Below, in pieces: positions 28,526-37,592 of a DNA stretch of 64,000 bases (position 1 is its first letter; every line of letters starts with the position of its first letter). Below the pieces are notes generated by a model. The model had not been told where the DNA came from and did not search any database. It saw only the letters and a list, made by a program, of their open reading frames with translations. The stretch is from Gammaproteobacteria bacterium (GTDB taxonomy: Bacteria; Pseudomonadota; Gammaproteobacteria; GCA-001735895), in the NCBI GenBank assembly GCA_024225395.1, contig JAAEMR010000010.1:1-64000 (forward strand). The letters are read 5' to 3'. Both the position numbers and the translations under genes were made by a program.

Positions 28526-29223
28526 ATAATCCTGAAGCCAACGACGAAGTTAGCACTACAAAGGAACATCAGGCCGATACACCGTCGTTAAGAATGATAT
28601 CTGTTTTAACGGGGATAGCCATGCTATCTGGTTTTCTGGTAGTTTTTACCTCGCAACTAACCGCGCCCGCTATTGCCGAAAATCAACGTATCGCGATAGA
28701 GCAGGCTGTCAGTAAAGTTATTCCCAACAGTGTCAGTCACCGTGAGTTTGCGTTGGTGGATGGACAGCTTGGAGTAGTTGAAAAAGGCAGTAACCAGAAA
28801 ATTGTGTATGCCGGTTACGATAGTGACGGGGAGTTTCTGGGTATAGCGTCAAGGGCTTCGGCCCAGGGTTATGCCGGGATGATTTATTTACTCTATGGCT
28901 ATGACCCTTTTTGTCAATGTATCCGTGGTATTAAAGTGCTTAAAATGACTGAAACACCAGGACTTGGAGATAAAATAATTACCGATAAAAAGTTTCAGAA
29001 AAATTTTGAGCAGCTGGATGTTCAACTGAATAAAAAACACAGTGCCCTTAAAAATAAAATTACTATGGTTAAACAGGGTTCTAAAAAAAATGACTGGGAA
29101 ATTGATGCAATTTCAGGGGCGAGTATTTCATCAAATGCTGTAGGAAAGGCACTGAATCAGTCGGCACAGGTATTACTACCAGAACTTTATCCGTTAATCG
29201 AACAGCTAAAGCAGGCAGAGTGA
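28522..29223 (+). CDS. rnfG: Rnf complex FMN subunit RnfG
   Basis: 233 aa, overlapping rnfD by 4 bp. One N-terminal membrane helix (about 25-45) is followed by a periplasmic FMN-binding domain. The flavinylation motif reads DAISGASISS, with serine where RnfG/NqrC proteins usually have threonine (SGAT). ApbE-type transferases are known to act on Thr or Ser in such motifs, so it is probably still flavinylated. Two adjacent cysteines in CQCIRGIK are unusual-looking. No apbE gene is seen in the window. Confidence 0.9.
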   Translation: MNNPEANDEVSTTKEHQADTPSLRMISVLTGIAMLSGFLVVFTSQLTAPAIAENQRIAIEQAVSKVIPNSVSHREFALVDGQLGVVEKGSNQKIVYAGYDSDGEFLGIASRASAQGYAGMIYLLYGYDPFCQCIRGIKVLKMTETPGLGDKIITDKKFQKNFEQLDVQLNKKHSALKNKITMVKQGSKKNDWEIDAISGASISSNAVGKALNQSAQVLLPELYPLIEQLKQAE

Positions 29224-29873
29224 TGAGCAGGATTAGAGATAACAGCATAAGCTGGGAAACATTTAACGAAGGTCTGTGGAAAGAAAATCCTGTATTTGTC
29301 ATGTTACTGGGTATGTGCCCGGTACTGGCTGTTACCAATTCGGCCATGAATGCTCTGGCCATGGGAATAGCAACAGCCTTTGTGCTGGTAGCTTCAAGCA
29401 CACTGGTTTCATTACTCAGTAAATACATCCCGAAGCAGGTGAGAATTGCTACCTACATTATTATTATCGCAACTTTTGTGACTATTGTTGATTATGTAAT
29501 CCAGGCTATTTCACTGGATTTATACAATGCACTGGGAGCTTTTATTCAATTGATTGTGGTTAATTGCATGATTTTAGGACGGGCTGAATCTTATGCTTCC
29601 AAATACCGTCCGTTGAAATCTATTGTCAATGCACTGGGTATGAGTGCTGGTTTTACGATTGCGCTCCTTTCCCTTGGTGTTGTGCGTGAAATTCTAGGTG
29701 CGGGTAGTCTGTTTGGTATTCAACTTTTTGGCGATAACTTCCAGCCCTGGGTCGTTATGGTGCTTCCACCCGGGGGGTTTCTGGTACTGGGTGCCTGGCT
29801 ATTACTGTTTGACTGGGTAAACCAACGCCAGCAAAAAAAGGCTGAAAAACAGGAAGCTCATCATGCAAGCTGA
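29223..29873 (+). CDS. rnfE: Rnf complex membrane subunit RnfE
   Basis: 216 aa from ATG 29223, which overlaps the rnfG stop by one base. It has six predicted helices. The two family cysteines are present, in LLGMCPVLAVTNSAMNAL (about C32) and VVNCMILGRAES. In Rnf/NQR complexes the equivalent cysteines, together with those of RnfA, bind an iron-sulphur centre inside the membrane between the two subunits. Confidence 0.92.
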   Translation: MSRIRDNSISWETFNEGLWKENPVFVMLLGMCPVLAVTNSAMNALAMGIATAFVLVASSTLVSLLSKYIPKQVRIATYIIIIATFVTIVDYVIQAISLDLYNALGAFIQLIVVNCMILGRAESYASKYRPLKSIVNALGMSAGFTIALLSLGVVREILGAGSLFGIQLFGDNFQPWVVMVLPPGGFLVLGAWLLLFDWVNQRQQKKAEKQEAHHAS

Positions 29874-30450
29874 TTCATTAAGTTTTATATTTTTAAACAC
29901 GGTATTGGCAAATAATTTTGTGCTGGCTATGTTCCTGGGGCTTTGCCCGTTTCTGGGTGTTTCCGGCAAACTGAGTATGGCAGTGCCGATGGGTATAGCC
30001 ACACTGTTTGTTATGCTGGTTAGCTCCATCTCTGCGTATGCTGTTAACATAATACTGGTCGCACTGGATATAGAGTTTCTCAGGTTAATTGCCTACATTG
30101 CCATTATTGCAAGTGCCGTACAACTGGTCGAAATGACGTTGAAAAAATACAGTCCCACTCTATTTAGATCATTAGGTATATTCCTGCCATTAATAACAAC
30201 TAACTGTGCCATTTTAGGGTTAGCGCTTTTTCAAACTTTCTACCAGTATAATTTTGCGCAGTCGGTTACCTATGCTTTTGGAGCAGGAACTGGTTTTATT
30301 CTCGCGATTACATTAATGGCTGGTCTTAGAGAAAAACTGGTGTTATCAAAATTGCCCAGTGTGACTCAGGGTGCCGCGTTAAGTTTAATGTTAGGAGGCC
30401 TGTTGTCCCTGGCTTTTATGGGCTTTGCCGGTCTAGGGAGTGTGCACTGA
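29863..30450 (+). CDS. rnfA: Rnf complex membrane subunit RnfA
   Basis: 195 aa, overlapping rnfE by 11 bp. The family sequences VLANNFVLAMFLGLCPFLGVS (split here as VLANNFVLAM and FLGLCPFLGVS, about C28) and TTNCAILGLALFQ carry the two cysteines that pair with those of RnfE. Its stop overlaps the start of the small cysteine protein that follows (TGATG). Confidence 0.93.
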   Translation: MQADSLSFIFLNTVLANNFVLAMFLGLCPFLGVSGKLSMAVPMGIATLFVMLVSSISAYAVNIILVALDIEFLRLIAYIAIIASAVQLVEMTLKKYSPTLFRSLGIFLPLITTNCAILGLALFQTFYQYNFAQSVTYAFGAGTGFILAITLMAGLREKLVLSKLPSVTQGAALSLMLGGLLSLAFMGFAGLGSVH

Positions 30451-30626
30451 TGCTGCAATATTTAATTGCTATGTTAACTGTTCCTGCCTTACTTATTGGC
30501 TGGCTGATTATTCAACATATTAGTCGTAAGTATTCTACGTCACATCCTGAGTTCGGTCCTTTCAAAGAAGAAGGTGCCGGCTGTGGAAAAAACTGTGGAT
30601 GTAAGGGCAATAACTGTAAAAAATAG
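30450..30626 (+). CDS. 58-aa membrane-anchored four-cysteine protein, NqrM-like candidate Rnf assembly factor
   Basis: ATG 30450 overlaps the rnfA stop by one base. One N-terminal membrane helix (residues ~4-22) is followed by a short basic segment and a cysteine-rich tail GCGKNCGCKGNNCKK, pattern C-x3-C-x-C-x4-C (C45, C49, C51, C56). Small size, single helix and four cysteines recall NqrM (DUF539), which is needed to mature Na+-NQR and is thought to bring iron to the cysteines of NqrD/NqrE, the homologues of RnfE/RnfA. I infer the same job for this Rnf complex. The sequence itself is not clearly NqrM. Translational coupling to rnfA makes a real gene very likely. Confidence 0.7.
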   Translation: MLQYLIAMLTVPALLIGWLIIQHISRKYSTSHPEFGPFKEEGAGCGKNCGCKGNNCKK

Positions 30627-30920
30627 TAATCGTATTTGAGATGAGGTGTTTTTATATCCGCTAGAAACTATGCCAAAACTACTACCAGGACGTCCACCAG
30701 AAGGTGAGACTAATGTTATTTATCCACGGCAACCACTTCGTAAAGCCTGTGAAAATTGATGAACTGAATAAGTAAATTTCAGACTTTAAAGCTTATAATA
30801 TTTATCCATGTGCAGAAGAAAAGGACAAAGTCTGGGAACTACTCAACAGCATATCCTCATGTTCAGCTGTACAATTTAGCTCTAGTCTGAGACTATTTAG
30901 GCCTGTTTTGGAGGAAAGCA
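30627..30920 (+). other. intergenic region with possible degraded reading frame
   Basis: No confident gene. One plus-strand frame reads FIHGNHFVKPVKIDELNK, then TAA, then in the same frame ISDFKAYNIYPC and KDKVWELLNSIS. This may be a decayed short gene. The last 20 bases carry TTTTGGAGG, the ribosome site of the cytochrome gene. Confidence 0.35.
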
Positions 30921-31583
30921 ATGAAAAAAATAAACCAGTCCATCATGTTACTTACCCTGTTAGCCATTTTTATTCCTGAAGTATCGGCTAATCCCCCACT
31001 GGCATTTGAGGGAAGAAAGTTATTTGTTTCCTATTGTCAGCTATGTCATGGAACTGAAGGAAAGGGAGATGGTCCCCTGGCAAAAGCCATGAAAATTACT
31101 CCAGCAGACCTGACTATTACAGTCCGCGCCAGGAGTGATACCATTCTTAAAAAAATTATCACTGGTAGAGGGAAACAAACCATTACCGGTCGTGATCGCC
31201 ATAATATAATCAGCGATGCAATGCCCGAGTGGAAGGATATTTTTGACGATAATCAAATTAACGCGCTCATTGCCTATTTACGTTTTATGGGTAATAGAAA
31301 ACATAATTTGATGGGTGACCCTGAAATCGGCCAGCAGCTTTATTTGAAATATTGTCAGGTCTGTCATGGTGTTGAGGGTGATGGTGATGGCATCATGACT
31401 AATCTTATTGGAATTATGCCGATGGATCATACCAACCCTAATGAAACCAATAGTATAGATAATCAGCAACTGGTCAGCAGTATTCTTGATGGAAAAGGTC
31501 GATTCATGCCTGCCTGGAAAGGTATTCTCAGTGATACAGATATTGAGGCTTTGGTCAGTTACATAAGGTTATTATCGCACTAA
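30921..31583 (+). CDS. periplasmic di-haem cytochrome c
   Basis: 220 aa. A signal peptide ends near VSA (residue 23), then two similar class-I cytochrome domains follow, each with one haem site: CQLCH (C39, C42, H43) and CQVCH (C145, C148, H149). Methionines in AMPEWK and RFMPAWK are the likely sixth ligands. GGAGG lies 9 bp before the ATG. It would carry electrons in the periplasm, for example to a terminal oxidase or reductase. It follows the Rnf operon by ~290 bp in the same direction but probably has its own promoter. The tandem arrangement resembles cytochrome c4, but the domains differ. Confidence 0.87.
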   Translation: MKKINQSIMLLTLLAIFIPEVSANPPLAFEGRKLFVSYCQLCHGTEGKGDGPLAKAMKITPADLTITVRARSDTILKKIITGRGKQTITGRDRHNIISDAMPEWKDIFDDNQINALIAYLRFMGNRKHNLMGDPEIGQQLYLKYCQVCHGVEGDGDGIMTNLIGIMPMDHTNPNETNSIDNQQLVSSILDGKGRFMPAWKGILSDTDIEALVSYIRLLSH

Positions 31584-32153
31584 AATTTCTTTCACTACCC
31601 GGTCTTACGGAAATACTATTTGCCGCTGGCACTTCATGATTATGTGATAGTGCCAAAATTAGCTGTTGTGTCGAGCATGGTTCTCCATGCAAATGCACCC
31701 TGGCCATCAATTTTGTAAGCCTTTAATAACAGCTCCACAGCAAGGTTACGAAGCATATAATTTGCAGCTTCGTAAATGTCTGTACCTGTCCAGCCCTGCC
31801 TGTAGGCTTCTCCAGGATCATTTTTTTCAACAGCATCCGCATTTAAAACCATTTTTAAAATAACAGGCAGAAGGTTTTTTCTACCGGGAAGGGGACAGAA
31901 TAAGGATCATCCTGCGCATTGCGAAGGTCATCCAGATCTATTTCATCAGTTGTATTTTTATTCTCTAATGAAACAGGGTTCCGGCAGTCTGTACATATAA
32001 TGGGGGAGAGAAAATTTGAACCTTTTAAGAGGACAGGTCTATTATCTTAACATTGGCAAAATTGATGTTGATTAAGTATTATGGAGCTTGTTTTGCTAAA
32101 TGAGATAATAATTCTCGACTCCACCGGTGTTAAGATAAATTTCAGCTGATAGC
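31584..32153 (-). other. gene-poor stretch with two minus-strand fragments
   Basis: Two minus-strand frames are seen. One (31852-31640, 70 aa) includes GWTGTDIYEAANYMLRNLA. The other (about 32047-31855) has no ATG and contains a possible zinc-ribbon half, PIICTDCRNP, followed by acidic sequence. Neither is recognised, and they may be parts of decayed genes. The selD terminator was not identified here. Confidence 0.3.
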
Positions 32154-33188
32154 TCATATTACCTGGATACGAAATCCCTCAACCCATGGTTTCAGGTTGC
32201 CAATGGGTTCCAGTGCCAGCCCTTCTTTGTGCAACAGGGCTTTAAATTCATCTTCCGCTTCCTCTGCAACCGCCACCAGTAACCCACCAGAGGTCTGGGG
32301 GTCGCACAACAATTGTCGCTGTTCATCGTTAACAGGTGCCACAAAATCACCGTAGCTCTCAAAGTTTCGAGTTGCCCCACCGGGAGAGCAACCCATGGCC
32401 AGGTAGTCTCGAACATGGGGAAGAAGAGGAACTTGTTCGAACTCGATCTCGGCTGCGAGATCACTGCCCTGACAGATCTCCAGCAAGTGTCCGAGCAGAC
32501 CGAAACCGGTCACATCAGTCATCGCAGTAACACCGGAAATACATCCCAGTGATTTCCCGATACGGTTCAACGAGCACATGGTATCAGGGGCAATACGTTG
32601 ATGTTCAGGGCGGAGCTTCTTCTGCTTCTGCGCTGTTGTGAGAATGCCTATGCCCAACGGTTTGGTAAGATAGAGCTTGCAGCCTGCCTGAGCCTGGTCG
32701 TTGCGCTTGAGGTGTTGATTCTCAACACTACCCGTAACTGCAAGACCAAACATTGGCTCTGGTGCATCGATAGAGTGTCCACCTGCTAGAGGGATGCCTG
32801 CCTCCTTGCAGGTCTGGCGACCACCATCGATGACTTGCTGTGCAATCTCCGGGCCCAGTTTATCGATAGGCCAGCCAAAGATGGCAATGGCCATAAGGGG
32901 TGAACCACCCATGGCGTAGATATCGCTGATGGCATTGGTAGCTGCGATACGGCCAAATTCAAAAGGGTCATCTACAATGGGCATAAAGAAATCTGTGGTT
33001 GAGATTACAGAACGACCGTCACCCAGGTCATAGACCGCGGCATCATCCCGACTCTGGTTTCCCACCAGAAGCCTTGGATCTGAAGGCATGCCAATTTGGC
33101 TCTGCAAAATCTCGTCCAGTAGTCGGGGAGCAATCTTACAGCCACAACCAGACCCATGACTGTATTCAGTGAGGCGTATTTTATTCAT
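32154..33188 (-). CDS. selD: selenide, water dikinase (selenophosphate synthetase)
   Basis: 344 aa, aligned by eye over its whole length with the E. coli enzyme. The active-site segment SHGSGCGCK carries the catalytic cysteine (C15, as cysteine not selenocysteine) and lysine (K18). [37 protein letters not shown] and [10 protein letters not shown] are all conserved. It makes selenophosphate from selenide and ATP for selenocysteine or selenouridine synthesis. No selA, selB, selC or selU gene is in the window, so its use cannot be told here. Confidence 0.95.
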   Translation of the reverse strand: MNKIRLTEYSHGSGCGCKIAPRLLDEILQSQIGMPSDPRLLVGNQSRDDAAVYDLGDGRSVISTTDFFMPIVDDPFEFGRIAATNAISDIYAMGGSPLMAIAIFGWPIDKLGPEIAQQVIDGGRQTCKEAGIPLAGGHSIDAPEPMFGLAVTGSVENQHLKRNDQAQAGCKLYLTKPLGIGILTTAQKQKKLRPEHQRIAPDTMCSLNRIGKSLGCISGVTAMTDVTGFGLLGHLLEICQGSDLAAEIEFEQVPLLPHVRDYLAMGCSPGGATRNFESYGDFVAPVNDEQRQLLCDPQTSGGLLVAVAEEAEDEFKALLHKEGLALEPIGNLKPWVEGFRIQVI

Positions 33189-33942
33189 AACTTTGATACA
33201 AAAGAATTTAAAGGGTCACCCGCGCTGGATTCCCTGGTAGATTAGTAAGTACTCACGACGGGTAGGTAGTGAGTATAAAGAAGTCATCAACTTAGTAAAC
33301 AGCAATTTTATTTTGTTGTGAACAAAAAAGACGGGGTGTAAAAAGTGCCTGAGTAGTTCCAGAGGAAATTAATGTTTCATTTGCGTTTGCATTACACCTC
33401 TTTGCGGCAGAGTGCGTGTACGAATCTACTTGACTAGCTCATTGCAATCACTGTGTCTGTAGCCACATTAACCTGGGTTGAATACCCGGTTTTAAACTAT
33501 CAAAAAATTTTATGGTGAACTAATATTCACGACGCTTGCAGGAATCAATCATGCCTCGTGTTATCAAGTTTTAATAGGCGCTCACCACCGTATTATTAGA
33601 AACAGCCAGTTGCAATGCAGGCTTTCGACATGTAGGCAAGCGTGTGCCAGGCGTTAATATTCCCTGTGATATCATCAGCTTAACTTTACTCCTGTAATTG
33701 CTCACAGAGCTGTACAGCTGAAGGTTTATCCAGTGCTGAAAATAATATTGGCATTTAATTAGTGTTTTTTGTAATGCAATCTGTATTATTAGATTTGCCT
33801 AATCTGTATCTGTAAAAAGTTTTCTTATCAAGATACTATCAGTCGACTTAAGGCGACAATTACAAATACACGAATAAAAAAATAATATAAAGCCGCTTTA
33901 TTATTGCAATATATCTATTCGCTTAGGGGGATTAAGCAAATA
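33189..33942. other. 750-bp region without a recognised gene
   Basis: No coding frame or RNA gene seen. A short inverted repeat (TACTCAC / GTGAGTA, 33250-33275) lies behind the selD start. The last 150 bp are AT-rich, with AGGGGG about 12 bases before the ATPase ATG at 33943, and probably hold the promoter of the second transporter operon. Confidence 0.4.
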
Positions 33943-35040
33943 ATGACCGCTGATAATGCCAGCCACTATTTACGTTTTGACGGTGTCAAAAAAAGCTATG
34001 ACCAAAAATCACTGGTTGTTAAAGACTTTAACCTGGACATTGCCAAGGGTGAATTTCTCACTCTGCTAGGTCCTTCAGGTTCTGGAAAAACAACCGTATT
34101 GATGATGATGGCAGGCTTTGAAAGTGTCACCAGTGGAGATATTTTGCTCGACGGCCATCCCGTCACACGGACCGCTCCCTACAAACGCAATATTGGCATG
34201 GTATTTCAAAACTACGCTCTTTTTCCTCATATGAGTATTGCCGAAAACCTGGCCTATCCGCTGAAAGTTAGAAAGATGGCCAAAGCTGAAATTACCGAGC
34301 GTGTTTATAAGTATCTCAAGCTTATAGAACTGGACCAGTTTGGAGGTCGTACCCCGGCACAATTATCCGGCGGGCAACGTCAGCGCGTTGCATTAGCGCG
34401 TGCACTGATTTTTAAACCCAGCCTGGTGTTGATGGATGAACCATTGGGTGCTCTGGATAAAAAACTTCGTGAACAGATGCAATTAGAAATTACCCGCTTA
34501 CATAAGAAACTGGGGTTTACGGTTATTTATGTGACCCACGATCAATCGGAAGCGCTCACCATGTCAGATCGTATCGCAGTTTTTGAAGATGGTGTGGTGC
34601 AGCAATGTGCATCACCTGAAGAGTTATATGAGCAGCCAGCGAATTCTTTTGTAGCTGACTTTATCGGTGAAAATAATTTATTACCCGGAACGGTTATTGA
34701 GACTGTTAAAGGCATCGCAAAAGTAAAAATGCTAACCGGTGATGAAATAACGGCACGTTGTGCCGATTGTGGTGAGGGAAATTCTGAATGCGTTGTCTCG
34801 GTTCGCCCTGAAAAGGTATTCATCGTACCCGGCGACCACCATTATGAAAATAAAATTACGGTGAAATTTACCAACTGTCTGTACGTAGGTGATTTTATTC
34901 GATATTTTTTTGAGCTGCCTGATGGAACAGAAGTTGTTGCAAAATTTCTAAATGATCATGTCGCCCCCAAACTTTCGGAGGGAGATAAAGCGAGTCTTTA
35001 CATTCGAACTAAAGACTGTTTTGCCTTTAAGGTGAAATAG
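33943..35040 (+). CDS. potA: ABC transporter ATP-binding protein (PotA-like)
   Basis: 365 aa from ATG 33943 (AGGGGG upstream; the longer frame from 33904 is rejected). Walker A GPSGSGKTT, Q-loop FQNYALFPHMSIAENL, signature LSGGQRQRVALARA, Walker B LVLMDEPLGALD, H-loop VTHDQSEAL, and a C-terminal TOBE-type regulatory domain. It is the first gene of the second polyamine-type transporter cluster. Here the ATPase comes first and the binding protein second, the reverse of the cluster at 9473. Confidence 0.92.
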   Translation: MTADNASHYLRFDGVKKSYDQKSLVVKDFNLDIAKGEFLTLLGPSGSGKTTVLMMMAGFESVTSGDILLDGHPVTRTAPYKRNIGMVFQNYALFPHMSIAENLAYPLKVRKMAKAEITERVYKYLKLIELDQFGGRTPAQLSGGQRQRVALARALIFKPSLVLMDEPLGALDKKLREQMQLEITRLHKKLGFTVIYVTHDQSEALTMSDRIAVFEDGVVQQCASPEELYEQPANSFVADFIGENNLLPGTVIETVKGIAKVKMLTGDEITARCADCGEGNSECVVSVRPEKVFIVPGDHHYENKITVKFTNCLYVGDFIRYFFELPDGTEVVAKFLNDHVAPKLSEGDKASLYIRTKDCFAFKVK

Positions 35041-35176
35041 GCACGAGTATGCTATCTGGAGGACTGCCTGATTATGAACTATTTTTGTGTTTAGCATATC
35101 GATAATGTTCAGATCAGCACTTCCTTAAAGCATGATTTTTTATTAATAAAACCCAAGTGGTGGAGAGTAAAAAAAG

Positions 35177-36232
35177 ATGAATATTAAAAAAATAACGACC
35201 AGTCTGGCGATATCGGCGCTGATGGCATCGACAGCTAATGCCGGGGAGTTGACCGTGGTGTCTTTTGGTGGTGCTTATGGCGCCGCTCAAAAACAGCATA
35301 TGCTAGATCCCTATACGGCTAAAACCGGTAACAAATTATTATTCGAAGATTACTCCGGTGGTATTGCTGAAATTAAAGCACAGGTAGAAGCCGGCAATAT
35401 TCAATGGGATGTCGTTGATATCGAAGTCATCGACCTGGAGCGTGCATGTTCTGAGGGTCTGCTGGAACTTGTTCCGACCAGTATTTTATCAAAAGGTAGT
35501 GATGGTTCGTCAGCTATGGATGATTTTATTCCTTCGGCGCTAAAGAATGAGTGTGGCGTGGGTAATATTGTGTGGACTATCGTTTATGCATACAGTGAAA
35601 AAACCATCGGTTCCACAAAACCCCGGTCAATTGGCGATTTTTTCAATACCAGCAAAATTCCGGGCAAACGGGCGATGCGAAAACGTCCTCAGGTTAACCT
35701 GGAATGGGCATTAATAGCCGATGGTGTGCCTCGTGATCAGGTTTATAAAGTTCTGGCCACAGAAGCCGGTCAGGCTCGTGCTTTTGCCAGGCTTGGAACC
35801 ATTAAGAATGACATCGTCTGGTTTGACTCCTGGTCTCAGGTGCCTCAGTTGCTGAATGATGGTGGTGCAGTCATGGGGCAGTCTGCCAATGGTCGTATCT
35901 TTAATGCCATCAAAAAAGATGGCAAGCCGTTCAAAATGGTCTGGGATGCGCATGTTTATGACCTGGACGTCTGGGCTGTTGTAAAGGGAACCAAAAACAA
36001 AAAACTGGCATTTGATTTTGTTAATTTCGCAACCGGTACCAAGCCTTTATCCGGAATGCCTGATGTTGCTTACGGGCCAACTCGTAAATCATCAATGGCT
36101 CTGGTTGATCCTGCTGTTATTCCTGACCTGCCAACTTCACACCTGGATCAGGGTGTTAAGGCCGATGGTATTTTCTGGGCTGACTATGGCGAATCACTCG
36201 GTGAGAAATTTAACGAGTGGTTATTAGAGTAA
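35177..36232 (+). CDS. ABC transporter substrate-binding protein (polyamine type)
   Basis: 351 aa with a signal peptide ending STANA (about residue 22). The mature start ELTVVSFGGAYGAAQ and later QWDVVDIEVIDLERAC and WFDSWSQVPQLLNDGG are typical of the PotD/PotF family. A strong hairpin lies just after the stop and before the permease genes. The neighbouring beta-alanine:pyruvate-type aminotransferase and semialdehyde dehydrogenase suggest a polyamine or omega-amino acid as ligand. Confidence 0.88.
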   Translation: MNIKKITTSLAISALMASTANAGELTVVSFGGAYGAAQKQHMLDPYTAKTGNKLLFEDYSGGIAEIKAQVEAGNIQWDVVDIEVIDLERACSEGLLELVPTSILSKGSDGSSAMDDFIPSALKNECGVGNIVWTIVYAYSEKTIGSTKPRSIGDFFNTSKIPGKRAMRKRPQVNLEWALIADGVPRDQVYKVLATEAGQARAFARLGTIKNDIVWFDSWSQVPQLLNDGGAVMGQSANGRIFNAIKKDGKPFKMVWDAHVYDLDVWAVVKGTKNKKLAFDFVNFATGTKPLSGMPDVAYGPTRKSSMALVDPAVIPDLPTSHLDQGVKADGIFWADYGESLGEKFNEWLLE

Positions 36233-36248
36233 CCTGAGTTCTGATCTT

Positions 36249-36290
36249 AATTTGGCCGGGTATGGGTTTTAAATCATATCCAGCCAAATT
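36249..36290 (+). terminator. long hairpin between binding-protein and permease genes
   Basis: AATTTGGC (C/A mismatch) GGGTATG pairs with CATATCC (mismatch) GCCAAATT: 15 pairs with one G-T and one mismatch, and a 10-base loop. No T-run follows, so it is likely an mRNA-stabilising or processing element that favours the binding protein over the permeases. Confidence 0.6.
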
Positions 36291-36296
36291 TAAGAA

Positions 36297-37586
36297 ATGA
36301 GAAATATGACTCCATTAACTCAAATTAACGCGGAGATCACCACTCACCCTGCTGGTGATCTATTGACCAGTGAAGAGGTCAGCTTAGCCCGTCGTGAGCT
36401 TCGTCGCAAAAAGTTAATAGCATTAGCACTGGTTATTCCGTTATTAATATTTTTATTTTTCACGTTTGTTGCGCCTATTGGCACCATGTTATATCGAAGC
36501 GTATATAACCCGACGGTGGCTGAACTAATCCCACAGACACTCTCCAGTCTGGAAAGCTGGGATGGTCAGGGTATGCCAGACAAGGCAGTAATGTCACAGA
36601 TGGCTGCCGACATGAAACGGCTGGCTAATTTGCGTAAATCAGGGAAACTGGCCGAGTCTATCAACCGATACCTGCCAGGAACATCAAGTGTCATTAAGTC
36701 GACCGCACGTAAATTGCGCCGTAAAGATGATCAGAAAATAATCAGTCAGGGTGCAGAGTTTTTACTTGCAGCTAATGACAAATGGTCCCAACCAGAAATT
36801 TGGCAAGCCCTTATTAAAGCAGGAAAGGTTTATACCGATGGATACTTCTTAACCGCCCTGGATCTGGAAAGAAATGATGCAGGCGATATTCAACAGCGCA
36901 CCTCGACTCAGATCTATATCAAGCTTTATGCCAAAACCCTGCGAATGGCCCTGATCATTACTTTTATGTGTTTACTGCTGGGTTATCCATTGGCCTATTA
37001 CCTGGCTAATGCCCCCTCAAAAACGGCCAATATGTTAATGATCCTGGTGTTATTACCATTTTGGACCTCATTACTTGTACGTACCACGGCATGGATTGCT
37101 ATGTTACAAACCAATGGTGTGATCAACTCTTTATTGACATCTCTGCATGTTATTAGCTCGCCACTTGAAATGCTGTACACCGAATTTTCCACGATTATTG
37201 CGATGACACATATTTTGTTGCCTTTTATGATTTTGCCACTGTACAGCGTCATGAAAGGTATTGATCCCAGTCTAATGAGGGCTGCTATGTCGATGGGGGC
37301 TAAACCGCCTTCCGCATTTATCAGTGTGTATTTTCCAAACACTCTACCCGGATTATCGGCAGGCGCTTTGCTGGTGTTTATTATTTCGGTGGGTTACTAC
37401 ATTACCCCCGCTCTGGTGGGAGGAACCGACGGACAAATGATTTCCAATATCATTGCCTTTCATATGCAGCAATCTAACAACTGGGGCTTAGCCGCCGCAT
37501 TGGGCAGTTTGCTACTGGTGCTTATATTAACGCTTTACTGGGTTTATGACCGCTTTGTCGGTGCCAGTAATATAAAACTGGGGTAA
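36297..37586 (+). CDS. ABC transporter permease (PotB-like) with large periplasmic insertion
   Basis: 429 aa, about 130-140 longer than usual PotB. After the first membrane helix (about 40-63) comes a hydrophilic stretch to about residue 210, rich in Lys/Arg and helical, before the second helix TLRMALIITFMCLLLG. The remainder is a normal permease with the EAA loop SMGAKPPSAFISVYFPNTLPG. The insertion should face the periplasm and may contact the binding protein. Related long PotB-like permeases exist in marine proteobacteria, so it is probably a real subfamily and not an assembly error. Confidence 0.87.
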   Translation: MRNMTPLTQINAEITTHPAGDLLTSEEVSLARRELRRKKLIALALVIPLLIFLFFTFVAPIGTMLYRSVYNPTVAELIPQTLSSLESWDGQGMPDKAVMSQMAADMKRLANLRKSGKLAESINRYLPGTSSVIKSTARKLRRKDDQKIISQGAEFLLAANDKWSQPEIWQALIKAGKVYTDGYFLTALDLERNDAGDIQQRTSTQIYIKLYAKTLRMALIITFMCLLLGYPLAYYLANAPSKTANMLMILVLLPFWTSLLVRTTAWIAMLQTNGVINSLLTSLHVISSPLEMLYTEFSTIIAMTHILLPFMILPLYSVMKGIDPSLMRAAMSMGAKPPSAFISVYFPNTLPGLSAGALLVFIISVGYYITPALVGGTDGQMISNIIAFHMQQSNNWGLAAALGSLLLVLILTLYWVYDRFVGASNIKLG

Positions 37587-37592
37587 AGATCA

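Noticed and set aside
33250-33275. TACTCAC/GTGAGTA palindrome as an operator or terminator of selD
   Set aside because: Only 7 bp with a long loop, on the upstream side of selD; too weak to support.
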